Below, piece after piece: positions 17,173-25,553 of a DNA stretch of 64,000 bases; position 1 is the first letter of the stretch; the number at the start of each line of letters is the position of its first letter. The notes below the pieces were generated by a model that was not told the DNA's origin, did no database searches, and was given only the letters and a program-made list of their open reading frames with translations. The translations under genes were made by a program, and so were the position numbers. The DNA comes from Nitrospirillum viridazoti CBAmc (lineage in GTDB: Bacteria > Pseudomonadota > Alphaproteobacteria > Azospirillales > Azospirillaceae): contig NZ_CP022112.1 in assembly GCF_000730165.1 (NCBI RefSeq), positions 1,528,001 to 1,592,000 on the forward strand. Reading direction: 5' to 3'.

Positions 17173-18062
17173 GGCAAAGCCGCCGCCAGGGCGCGGATAT
17201 GGTCGGGCCCGATGCCGCAACAGCCCCCGACGATGGCCGCGCCGGCATCCACCCAGCGCCGTGCCCAGTCCAGGTAGCTGGCGGGCGTCAGGTCGGCGCG
17301 CAGCTCATCCAGGCCGTCGTTGGCGGTGGCAGCCTTGGGCTGCGGAGGGAAGGCGTTGGCGTACACGCCCAAAGGCAGCGGTGCGCCAGCGGCGGCGGCC
17401 CGGGCGGCGACCAGCGCCGGCCCCATGACCTCGGGCTGGCTGCAATTGAACAGCAGGGCGGCGGCGCCCAGGGCCAGCGCCGCCTCGGTTGCCTGGGCCA
17501 CCGCCTCGCCCCCGCGCAGGCGGGGATGAATGGCCGCGTCGGCCGCCTCATCCTCCAGTGTAAAGGACAGCCATAGCGGCTTGGCATCCTCCCCCAAAGC
17601 CGCGCGCACGGCCCGCACCTCCGCCACCGCGCTTTGGGTTTCCGCCAGCCAAAGGTCGACGTGCGGCGCCAGGCAATCTACCAACGGGGCCAGCAGATCC
17701 GCCGCACGCGCCGCATCGAACAGATCGGCGCGGTAGGAGCCGAACAGCGGCGGCAAGGATCCGGCGACGCGGGCGCCGGTCTTGGCGTCCGCCGCCTGCC
17801 GGGCCAGCCGTCCGGCAAGGGAGGCCAGGGCCTTGCCTTGCGCAGCAAACCTCTCCTCCCCGATATGGAAGGGCACCAGGGCATAGCTGTTGCTGGTGAT
17901 GATGTCGGCACCGGCATCCAGGAAGGCGTCATGGGCCCGGCGCACATAATCCGGCGCCTCGATCAACGCCAGGGCCGACCATTCCGGCTGGCGGAAGGGC
18001 GCGCCCATGCGCTGCAATTCGCGTCCCATGCCACCGTCCAGCAGGATCGTGCGCCGTCCCAT
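17169..18062 (-). CDS. mmuM: Homocysteine S-methyltransferase family protein
   Basis: 297 residues. LLDGGMGRELQRMG at the N-terminus, LLFNCSQPEVM near 215 and IVGGCCGIGPDHIRAL at the C-terminus supply the three cysteines of the zinc site used to activate the homocysteine thiol. The family methylates homocysteine to methionine using S-methylmethionine or S-adenosylmethionine; the short length rules out a cobalamin-dependent MetH. Its stop overlaps the EamA start, and it lies 30 bp after the DUF2891 gene on the same strand, so it may be the tail of the 5-oxoprolinase operon. The symbol is by family resemblance. Confidence 0.8.
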   Translation of the reverse strand: MGRRTILLDGGMGRELQRMGAPFRQPEWSALALIEAPDYVRRAHDAFLDAGADIITSNSYALVPFHIGEERFAAQGKALASLAGRLARQAADAKTGARVAGSLPPLFGSYRADLFDAARAADLLAPLVDCLAPHVDLWLAETQSAVAEVRAVRAALGEDAKPLWLSFTLEDEAADAAIHPRLRGGEAVAQATEAALALGAAALLFNCSQPEVMGPALVAARAAAAGAPLPLGVYANAFPPQPKAATANDGLDELRADLTPASYLDWARRWVDAGAAIVGGCCGIGPDHIRALAAALP

Positions 18063-18092
18063 CCAACCCCTCCCTCATTCAACCTGTCGCCG

Positions 18093-19121
18093 TCACACCC
18101 CGTCGAGCGCCAGCACGGCGAAGCTGGCCAGCCAATGTTCGCCCATATAATCGGATTCCAGGTGCGGCAGGGCGTCCGCCAGGTGCAGGTCAGCCGCCGC
18201 CCGCGCCTGGATGGCAACGGGGTCCGCCGGGTCCAGCTGGGCGGCGATGGCGCGCCAGCACCAGGCGCGGCTGAGGTTCAGACCGTCCAGGTGGGCGATG
18301 GTGCCGTCGCTGCGGTCGCTGACCGTGGCCGGGGTGAACAGGGTTCGTGGTTGGCCATCCGCCACGCCGGGCAGCAGGCGGGCGAACCAGGCGCGGAACT
18401 CCGCACGCGGCAGCACGGCGGCCATGGCGACGGCGGAGGTCAGCACCGGCGACAGGAAATCGGCGCCCGACGGTTCCCACACCTGGGCATCGGCATCACC
18501 GCCGTACCAGGCCTGGGCGGCTTGGGTGATGAGGTCGGCCAGGCCGTCGTCGCCCCGGCGTCGGGCATAGGCCATGGACAGGGTCAGGGCGAAGGCGGTG
18601 TTGATGTGCAGGCCGGTGCGCACCGGGTACGTCGCCTTGGGCAGATAGGCCTTCAGCCGGCCCACGATCTCCGCCGTCAGGGGCGCCAGCGCCGTAGCCC
18701 AGGCGGCGCCGACGGCGCCCATACCGGTGCGGCGCAGTTCGGCGGCCAGCAGCAGGTACCAGGCCCAGCCGTAGGGCCGTTCGAAGGTGCCGGTGTTGGG
18801 CCGCTGGAAATAGGCCAGTTCGCCCGCCACCTTTTCCGGGGTGTAGCTGTCGGCGAACAGGGCGCGGATGCGGTCGGCCACCGGGCTGCCGGGAAATAGC
18901 CGCAGGGTGCGGGCCAACAGCCAGTGGCCATGGACGCAGGAATGCCAGTCCAGGCTGCCAAAGAAGATGGGGTGCATGGCGCGCGGCGTCCGCGCGTCCT
19001 CCAGCCCGTTCAGGAAATGGGTGATGACGTTGGGGTATTCACGGGTGACGTGGCCCAGCGCGATCTCGGCGAACCGGACGGCGTGGGCCTCGCTGAGGCC
19101 GGGAAAAGCGGAATTGGTCAT
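18093..19121 (-). CDS. DUF2891 family protein
   Basis: 342 residues, apparently soluble, alpha-helical, with no signal peptide. It contains the conserved MHPIFFGSLDWHSCVHGHWLLAR block near residues 50-72 (the His/Cys/Trp cluster is the most constant part of the family) and EDARTP before it. The function is unknown; the fold looks like an alpha/alpha-barrel glycan- or metabolite-processing protein. Its start overlaps the DUF979 stop as ATGA, so it is co-translated with the two membrane genes and the oxoprolinase. That tight linkage suggests a direct role in 5-oxoproline or related cyclic-amide use. Confidence 0.78.
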   Translation of the reverse strand: MTNSAFPGLSEAHAVRFAEIALGHVTREYPNVITHFLNGLEDARTPRAMHPIFFGSLDWHSCVHGHWLLARTLRLFPGSPVADRIRALFADSYTPEKVAGELAYFQRPNTGTFERPYGWAWYLLLAAELRRTGMGAVGAAWATALAPLTAEIVGRLKAYLPKATYPVRTGLHINTAFALTLSMAYARRRGDDGLADLITQAAQAWYGGDADAQVWEPSGADFLSPVLTSAVAMAAVLPRAEFRAWFARLLPGVADGQPRTLFTPATVSDRSDGTIAHLDGLNLSRAWCWRAIAAQLDPADPVAIQARAAADLHLADALPHLESDYMGEHWLASFAVLALDGV

Positions 19122-20074
19122 TTGGGGAAGCCCAGGATTTGGATCAGCAGGGTGTTAGCCACCAGGACCAGCAGGGCCGTCGGCACCTGCGCCCGGATGA
19201 CCGCGTTGCGGTCCGGCAGCTCCAGCAGGGCGGCCGGGACGATGTTGAAGTTGGCGGCCATGGGCGTCATCAGCGTGCCGCAGAAGCCCGACAGCATGCC
19301 GATGGCGGAGATGACGGCGGGGTCGCCGCCGAAGCGGCCCACCAGCAGCGGCAGGGCGATGCCCGAGGTCATGACCGGAAAGGCGGCGAAGGCGTTGCCC
19401 ATGAGGATGGTCAGCAGCGCCATGCCGCCGGTGTAGGCGCACACCAGGGGAAAGCGGTGGTCCAGGGTCAGGTACTGGCCCACCAGCGCGGCGACGGCGT
19501 CACCCACCTTGGCCAGCGCGAAGATGCCGCCCAGGGCCGCCAGCACCTGGGGCAGGATGATGGCCCAGCCCACCAGTTCCGCCAGGCGCCGCGCGTCACG
19601 CAGGGGGGCGGCCAGCCGCTGGCGGGTGTACAGGGCCGTCGCCGCCAGCACCGCCACAATGCCCAGCGCCAGCCAGATCAGCGTGCCCTGCCTGGGGTCC
19701 ACCAGCGGCTGGCCGTTCCAGGTCAGGGCTGGCCCCCAGATCGTGCCCGCCAGGGCGATGACCGGCGGCAGGAACAGGACGGGGAACAGCCAGTAGCCCC
19801 AGCGCCGTGCCTGGGCCTCCCGTTCCGCCCTCGGCGCCTCCGCCTCCGTCCCGCGGCCCATGAGGCCGAAGCCGCCCAGGACGCCGAGCGCCAGCACCAG
19901 GATGCCGTTGCCGAAGTCACCCAGATAATCGCCGGCCAGGAAGCTGAGCGCCAGCAGGGCCCAGAACAGGCCGGCGCCGAGGCGCCGGGGATTGCCGGCG
20001 TCCCGCGCCGAGCGCCAGGCGATGGCGGCGAACATCAGGCCGGCCAGGTCATAGGCGACGCTGATGCCGATCAT
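19118..20074 (-). CDS. DUF979 family membrane protein
   Basis: 318 residues with about eight to ten hydrophobic segments (GLMFAAIAWRSA, LGAGLFWALLALSFLAGDYLG, IWLALGIVAVLAATALYT and others) and a conserved C-terminal part LTPMAANFNIVPAALLEL. DUF979 is always found beside DUF969, and the pair is thought to form a permease. It starts in an ATGA overlap with the DUF969 stop. With 5-oxoprolinase upstream in the same operon, uptake of 5-oxoproline (pyroglutamate) is the simplest proposal; this is inference. Confidence 0.82.
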   Translation of the reverse strand: MIGISVAYDLAGLMFAAIAWRSARDAGNPRRLGAGLFWALLALSFLAGDYLGDFGNGILVLALGVLGGFGLMGRGTEAEAPRAEREAQARRWGYWLFPVLFLPPVIALAGTIWGPALTWNGQPLVDPRQGTLIWLALGIVAVLAATALYTRQRLAAPLRDARRLAELVGWAIILPQVLAALGGIFALAKVGDAVAALVGQYLTLDHRFPLVCAYTGGMALLTILMGNAFAAFPVMTSGIALPLLVGRFGGDPAVISAIGMLSGFCGTLMTPMAANFNIVPAALLELPDRNAVIRAQVPTALLVLVANTLLIQILGFPK

Positions 20075-20751
20075 GACGCCACCGCCCCTTTTTCGGCCTT
20101 CAGCCGGCGGTCCAGCAGCAGCAGGCGGGCGCCGTGGACCACCACGGCGACGATGGCGGTGGGAATGGCCCAGACCGAAACGTCCAGGGGGCTGACCTCG
20201 ATGCCATTGGCGGCCAGGTAGCCCTTGATCAGGATGACGGAGCCGATGGCGACGAAGATGTCCTCGCTGAAGAACAGGGCGATGTTCTCCGCCGCCGCCG
20301 CATGGGCCCGCACCAGGGCGCGCTCCGCCGGGGCCAGGGGGCGGCCCAGGTTTTCCTCCGCCACCGCCTCGCCCATGGGGGCCAGCACGGGGCGCACCAT
20401 CTGGGCATGGCCGCTGAGGTCCTTGGCGCCCAGGGCCGCCAGCGCCTGGCGCAGGACGAAGAACACCAGGTAGGTGCGTCCCACCGTCGCGGCCTTCAGG
20501 CCGCCGATCAGGCGCTGCGCCTGCACCTGGATGCCCAGGCGTTCCAGCAGGCCGATCAGGGGCAGGAACAGGTAAACCAGGCAGATGTAGCGGTTAGCGT
20601 TGAACAGGCGGCCGAAGGCGGCGACGATCTCCAGCACGCCCATGCCCGCGGCAAGGCCGGTGCCGAAGGCCGCCGCCACCGCCACCAGCAGCGGGTTCAG
20701 GCGGGCGGCGAAGCCGGCGGCGACAATGGCGATGCCGACCAGGCTGAGCAT
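20071..20751 (-). CDS. DUF969 family membrane protein
   Basis: 226 residues with about six hydrophobic segments starting [22 protein letters not shown], plus the RYICLVYLFLPLIGLLERLG and FFSEDIFVAIGSVILIKGYL blocks. It is the partner of the DUF979 protein, probably the other half of a two-component transporter in the inner membrane. Its ATG shares one base with the oxoprolinase stop (TGATG), and its own stop overlaps DUF979, so the stoichiometry is probably set by translational coupling. Confidence 0.82.
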   Translation of the reverse strand: MLSLVGIAIVAAGFAARLNPLLVAVAAAFGTGLAAGMGVLEIVAAFGRLFNANRYICLVYLFLPLIGLLERLGIQVQAQRLIGGLKAATVGRTYLVFFVLRQALAALGAKDLSGHAQMVRPVLAPMGEAVAEENLGRPLAPAERALVRAHAAAAENIALFFSEDIFVAIGSVILIKGYLAANGIEVSPLDVSVWAIPTAIVAVVVHGARLLLLDRRLKAEKGAVAS

Positions 20752-23700
20752 CAGGCGTCGCCCTCGCCCGCCTTGCCATAGCCGCCACCGCCCGGTGTCC
20801 TGACCAGGATGGCGTCGCCCGGGTTCATGGCCACGGTATCGGTGGCGGCCAGCACCTGGACCGTGCCGTCGGCCCGGTGCACCTCCGTCACCCCCGGCGC
20901 CCCCGCGCCGCCGCCGTCCAGACCGAAGGGCGGCACGCGGCGGCGGTTGGACAGGATGGCGGCGGTCATGGGCGCGCGGAAGCGGATCAGCCGCTCCACC
21001 CCATCACCGCCGCGATGGCGCCCCGCCCCGCCGGAGCCGCGGCGGATGCCGAAGCGCTCCACCAGCACGGGGTAGCGCACCTCCATCACCTCGGGATCGG
21101 TCAGGCGGCTGTTGGTCATGTGCGTCTGCACCGCACTGGTGCCGTCGAAATCGGCCCCCGCGCCAGAGCCGCCGCAGATGGTCTCGTAATATTGGCGGGC
21201 GTCGTCGCCGAAGGTGAAGTTGTTCATGGTGCCCTGGGCACCGGCCATCACGCCCAGCGCCCCGTAGAGCGCGTCCACCACCACCTGGCTGGTCTCCACA
21301 TTCCCGGCCACCACCGCCGCCGGATAGGCGGGGTTCAGCAGGCAGCCGGCCGGCACCTTCAGCACGATGGGCTTCAGGCATCCCTCGTTCATCGGGATCT
21401 CGTCATCCACCAGGGTACGGAAGACGTAGAGCACGGCAGCGCGGCAGACGCTGAGCGGCGCGTTGAAGTTGGTTTCCAGCTGCGGGCTGGTGCCGGTGAA
21501 GTCCACCAGCGCCTGGCGCGCCCGCCGGTCCACGGTAACGGCCACCTGGATGACGGCGCCGTTGTCCATCTCATAGCGGAAGGTGCCGTCCCTCAGCACG
21601 TCGATGACGCGGCGCACCGCCTCCTCGGCGTTGTCCTGCATGTGGGCCATGTAGGCCTCGACCACGTCGCGGCCGAACTGCCCCACCATGGCCGCCATCT
21701 CCTCCGCCCCCTTGGCGCAGGCGGCCACCTGGGCGCGCAGGTCGCCGATGTTCTGGTCGGGATTGCGGGCGGGATAGCGGCCGCCGGCCAGCAGGGCCCG
21801 CGTCTCGTCCTCCCGGAAGCGGCCGCCCTCCACCAGCAGGAAGTTGTCGATCAGCACGCCCTCGTCCTCCACGGTGCGGCTGTCGGGCGGCATGGAACCG
21901 GGGGTGATGCCGCCGATGTCGCCCTGGTGGCCGCGCGCCGCCACGAACACCAGCAGGCTGCCGTCGGCATCAAACACCGGCATGACCACGGTGACATCGG
22001 GCAGATGGGTGCCGCCGTTATAGGGCGCGTTCAACATGTAGACGTCGCCGGGCCGCATGCCCCGGCCATCCCTGGACCGGGCGTCGACGATGGCGCGCAC
22101 GCTGTCGCCCATGGAGCCCAGGTGCACCGGCATGTGCGGGGCGTTGGCGATCAGCCCGCCCTCGGCGTCGAACAGCGCGCAGGAGAAGTCCAGCCGTTCC
22201 TTGATGTTGACCGAATAGGCGGTGTTCTGCAGGGCGTAGCCCATCTGCTCCGCCACCGCCATGAACAGGTTGTTGAATACCTCCAGCATCACCGGATCCA
22301 CGGTGGTGCCGATGGCGGTGCGGGGCGCCAGGGCCACCACCCGTTCCAGGACCAGGTTGGCATGGCCGTCCACCCGGGCGCGCCAGCCGGGCTCGATCAC
22401 CGTGGTGGCCGTGGCTTCGCGGATGAGGGCGGGGCCGCTCACCTCATGGCCGGGCGACAGGTGGGCGCGGTCATAGACAGGGGTACCGGCCTTGGCACCC
22501 GCCATATAGGTGCGCACCTCGGCCAAGGGCCGTGGTGCGCCGATGGCCGCGTCCCCCGCCGCCGCCGTGATGCTGCCCCGGCCGGGATGGCCGATGGCCT
22601 CGGCCGCCAGCGCCTCCACCACCACGGCCTTGCCCGGGGCGATGAAGCCGAAGCGGCGCTGGTGGGCGTCGGCGAAGGCGTCGGCCAGTGCCGTGGCGTC
22701 ACCGAAGGGCACGGCCAGGCTGGTGTCGGTGCCGGCGTACTTCAGCCGGGCGGTCAGCTCGACCGCCACATCCGCCACCGGCACGTCCTGGGCGGCCAGC
22801 GCGGCCTTGGCCTCTTGCGCCAGGGCGTCGGCCGGGGTGGTGAGATCCAGGTCCGCCGACAGCGGCTGTTCCACCGTGCGGTCGCGGATGACGCGGAGGT
22901 CGGCCAGGCCCATGCCGTAGGCCGACAGCACCCCGGCGAAGGGATGGATCATCACCCGCTTCATGCCCAGGGCATCGGCCACCAGGCAGGCGTGCTGCCC
23001 GCCGGCGCCGCCGAAGCAGGCCAGCGTGTACTGGGCCACGTCGTAGCCGCGCTGGACGGAGATTTCCTTGATGGCCTTGGCCATCTTCTCCACCGCGATG
23101 GTGATGAACCCTTCGGCCAGCTGGTGCGGTGTGCGTTCCTCCCCCGTGGCCGTCTTGACCTCGGCGGCCAGGGCGTGGAAGCGGGCCTCGACGGCGGCCA
23201 GATCCAGCGGCTGGTCGGCGCCGGGCCCGAAGACGTGGGGGAAGAAGGCCGGCTGGATCTTGCCCAGCATCAGGTTGCAGTCGGTGACGGCCAAGGGCCC
23301 GCCCCGGCGGTAGCAGACGGGGCCGGGCACCGCCCCCGCCGATTCCGGGCCGACGCGGAAGCGCGACCCGTCGAAGGTACAGACGCTGCCGCCGCCCGCC
23401 GCCACGGTGTGGATGTTCATCATGGGTGCGCACAGGCGCACGCCGGCCACGGTGGTCTCGTAGGTGCGCTCATAGGTGCCGGCGTAGTGCGACACGTCGG
23501 TGGAGGTGCCCCCCATGTCGAAGCCGATGACCCGGTCGAACCCGGCCTCGACCGCCGTGCTGACCATGCCGACGATGCCGCCGGCGGGACCGGACAGCAC
23601 GGCGTCCTTGCCCTGGAAGGATCGGGCATCCACCAGGCCGCCGTTCGACTGCATGAACAGCAGCCGGGGCTTGCCACCCTTTGCACCTTCATTGTCCTTC

Positions 23701-24404
23701 AGCGCGCCCGACACCTGGTCGACATAGCGGCGCAGCACCGGCGACAGGTAGGCGTCCACCACCGTGGTGTCGCCCCGGCGCACCAGCTTGATCAGCCGGC
23801 TGGTCTCATGACTGATCGACACCTGGGTATAGCCGATGGCGCGGGCGATGGCGGCCACCCGCCTTTCATGATCGTCGAAGCGGTAGCCGTGCATCAGCAC
23901 GATGGCCACGGCGCGGTAGCCGGCGTCATAGGCGGCCCGCAAGTCGCGGCGGGTCGCGTCCTCATCCAGCGGCGTCAGGATGGCGCCGTCGGCGTCCACC
24001 CGCTCCGCCACCTCGACCACACGGGTGTAGAGGGCGTCGGGCAGGCTGATGTGACGGTCGAACAGGCGGGGGCGCGCCTGGTAACCGATGCGAAGCGCGT
24101 CGGCATGGCCCCGGGTGATGGCCAGCACCAGCGGCTCACCCTTGCGCTCCAGCAGGGCGTTGGTGGCGACGGTGGTGCCGATCTTCACGGCGTCGATGTC
24201 GGCGGGGAAGGCGGAGTGATCCGCCAGCAGGGCGCGGATGCCGGCGACCGCCGCGTCCTGGTATTGCTCGGGATTTTCCGACAGCAGCTTGGCGGTCAGC
24301 AGCCGGCCGTCGGGCCGGCGGGCGACGACATCGGTGAAGGTGCCGCCGCGATCGACCCAGAATTCCCAGCCGGATCCGCCTGCCTCCGGACGCACTGCCG
24401 CCAT
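20751..24404 (-). CDS. 5-oxoprolinase (fused HyuA and HyuB domains)
   Basis: About 1,217 residues from the ATG at 24404 (AGAAAGACGGGAC upstream). Residues 1 to about 680 are a HyuA-type ATPase domain ([33 protein letters not shown]). From about 695 it is a HyuB domain ([48 protein letters not shown]). The single-chain form matches the eukaryote-like 5-oxoprolinase, which opens 5-oxo-L-proline to L-glutamate using ATP; hydantoinase-type substrates remain possible. It heads a run with DUF969, DUF979 and DUF2891 and follows an XRE-cupin regulator. An in-frame extension to 24542 has no family character. Confidence 0.9.
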   Translation of the reverse strand: MAAVRPEAGGSGWEFWVDRGGTFTDVVARRPDGRLLTAKLLSENPEQYQDAAVAGIRALLADHSAFPADIDAVKIGTTVATNALLERKGEPLVLAITRGHADALRIGYQARPRLFDRHISLPDALYTRVVEVAERVDADGAILTPLDEDATRRDLRAAYDAGYRAVAIVLMHGYRFDDHERRVAAIARAIGYTQVSISHETSRLIKLVRRGDTTVVDAYLSPVLRRYVDQVSGALKDNEGAKGGKPRLLFMQSNGGLVDARSFQGKDAVLSGPAGGIVGMVSTAVEAGFDRVIGFDMGGTSTDVSHYAGTYERTYETTVAGVRLCAPMMNIHTVAAGGGSVCTFDGSRFRVGPESAGAVPGPVCYRRGGPLAVTDCNLMLGKIQPAFFPHVFGPGADQPLDLAAVEARFHALAAEVKTATGEERTPHQLAEGFITIAVEKMAKAIKEISVQRGYDVAQYTLACFGGAGGQHACLVADALGMKRVMIHPFAGVLSAYGMGLADLRVIRDRTVEQPLSADLDLTTPADALAQEAKAALAAQDVPVADVAVELTARLKYAGTDTSLAVPFGDATALADAFADAHQRRFGFIAPGKAVVVEALAAEAIGHPGRGSITAAAGDAAIGAPRPLAEVRTYMAGAKAGTPVYDRAHLSPGHEVSGPALIREATATTVIEPGWRARVDGHANLVLERVVALAPRTAIGTTVDPVMLEVFNNLFMAVAEQMGYALQNTAYSVNIKERLDFSCALFDAEGGLIANAPHMPVHLGSMGDSVRAIVDARSRDGRGMRPGDVYMLNAPYNGGTHLPDVTVVMPVFDADGSLLVFVAARGHQGDIGGITPGSMPPDSRTVEDEGVLIDNFLLVEGGRFREDETRALLAGGRYPARNPDQNIGDLRAQVAACAKGAEEMAAMVGQFGRDVVEAYMAHMQDNAEEAVRRVIDVLRDGTFRYEMDNGAVIQVAVTVDRRARQALVDFTGTSPQLETNFNAPLSVCRAAVLYVFRTLVDDEIPMNEGCLKPIVLKVPAGCLLNPAYPAAVVAGNVETSQVVVDALYGALGVMAGAQGTMNNFTFGDDARQYYETICGGSGAGADFDGTSAVQTHMTNSRLTDPEVMEVRYPVLVERFGIRRGSGGAGRHRGGDGVERLIRFRAPMTAAILSNRRRVPPFGLDGGGAGAPGVTEVHRADGTVQVLAATDTVAMNPGDAILVRTPGGGGYGKAGEGDA

Positions 24405-24425
24405 GTCCCGTCTTTCTTCTTGAGT

Positions 24426-24453
24426 GCCCGCGGGGGAGTTGTCCCCCACGGGC
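24426..24453 (-). promoter_or_regulatory. Leader hairpin before 5-oxoprolinase
   Basis: GCCCG-C-GGGGGA / TCCCCC-A-CGGGC forms an 11-bp stem with one mismatch and a GTTG loop, 22 bases before the ATG. No T run follows, so it is more likely a leader structure or operator than a terminator. Confidence 0.4.
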
Positions 24454-24608
24454 CGCCTGATGCCGACGGGCCTTACCCTACCCTGGCGCCCCGTTCGGGA
24501 CCAAGGTGGGATCGTTAGTGAAAGTGACCGAAAGGCCGCCACCGCCGTTCCGAAAATTCTGCCGGCGGCGCCTCAGACGGAATTATCTACTTGCTGCCGA
24601 CCCGCCCC

Positions 24609-25199
24609 TTACTTGGCGCGCTGGGCCTTCTTGAAGACGCTGGGCGTGCCGACGTACAGCAACACCGCTTCCTGGTCCGTGCGGTTTTCCACCGTGTGCT
24701 TCATGCGGGCATCGAAATGCATGCTGTCGCCGGCCTTCAGGGTGGTGCGGGTGTTGCCGGCCGTAGCGTAAAGCTCACCCGACAGGACGTAGCGGAAATG
24801 CTCCCCATTGCGGGTATCCACTGGGAAGGCGTGGCCCGGCGGAATCTTCATCAGGATGATGTCCAGCTTGCGGTCATCCAGGTCCGACGCCAGGTCGATG
24901 TACTGGACGGGGCTGTCCACCTCGATGATGTTGGGCTTGGCGGCGCGGTGTACGATGGTGCCGGTGTTGGGCACCTGCATAAAAAAGGAGATGTCAACCT
25001 CCAGCGCCTCGGCCAGCGCCAGCAAGGACACCAGCGAGGGGACGCTGAGGTTGCGCTCCGCCTGGCTGATGAACGGCGCCGACAGGCCGGAGCGATCGGC
25101 TAGCTGCTGCAGCGTCAGGCCCATGTCCTTGCGACGCTTGCGGATTTGCTCCCCGATGGGCATGGACGGCTTTTTGGCCCGGGTACTCAAAATCTGCAT
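24609..25199 (-). CDS. XRE-family regulator with C-terminal cupin domain
   Basis: About 196 residues from the ATG at 25199, which has a GAGGAG ribosome site; upstream in-frame codons encode a glycine/proline-rich stretch without family character. Residues 16-75 are an HTH (IRKRRKDMGLTLQQLADRSGLSAPFISQAERN), and residues about 110-185 a cupin_2 effector domain (GEHFRYVLSGELYATAGNTRTTLKAGDSMHFDA). Such regulators sense a small acid or amide and repress the neighbouring catabolic genes. Placed 205 bp upstream of, and in the same direction as, the oxoprolinase unit, which it probably controls. Confidence 0.87.
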   Translation of the reverse strand: MQILSTRAKKPSMPIGEQIRKRRKDMGLTLQQLADRSGLSAPFISQAERNLSVPSLVSLLALAEALEVDISFFMQVPNTGTIVHRAAKPNIIEVDSPVQYIDLASDLDDRKLDIILMKIPPGHAFPVDTRNGEHFRYVLSGELYATAGNTRTTLKAGDSMHFDARMKHTVENRTDQEAVLLYVGTPSVFKKAQRAK

Positions 25200-25343
25200 T
25201 GGGACTCCTCGACCTTCCTCAACGGGCCGCCGCCAGGGGAATACCCGGCCGCCCCCACCTCCTCCTGAAACGCTAGGCCCCACTCCGAAACCGTTGGATC
25301 AGTCCCGGCCCTTTTTTCACACGCGCACCGTCTGCCCGGGCAC

Positions 25344-25373
25344 CCCACCCGCATCTGGCCCACCCGCATCTGG
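25344..25373. repeat. Two tandem 15-bp repeats upstream of the XRE-cupin gene
   Basis: CCCACCCGCATCTGG occurs twice back to back (25344-25358, 25359-25373), about 145 bp upstream of the regulator start, next to an A+T-rich stretch (25395-25445). Otherwise the gene-free interval 25200-25553 shows no gene or strong terminator. The repeats may be a binding site, perhaps for autoregulation. Confidence 0.5.
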
Positions 25374-25553
25374 ATGATGCGCTTGGGGCGGGTCAAAAAA
25401 TTTGAATCAGAAAATTTTGCGCTGCCACCATAGGATAATTTTGTTCCGTGTCCACCACCGGAACCTGGGGCCTGCATTGCGCAGAAATCCACCGTCCCGG
25501 ACACTTTATTGCGCGCACCCCCGGCCCGCGCGGGGCCGGGGATGGCAGTTCCA

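Noticed and set aside
20877-24518. A plus-strand open frame of about 1,213 codons opposite 5-oxoprolinase
   Set aside because: It is antisense to a clear gene, made of His/Gln/Gly/Arg-rich low-complexity sequence caused by high GC at third positions, with no domain or ribosome site.
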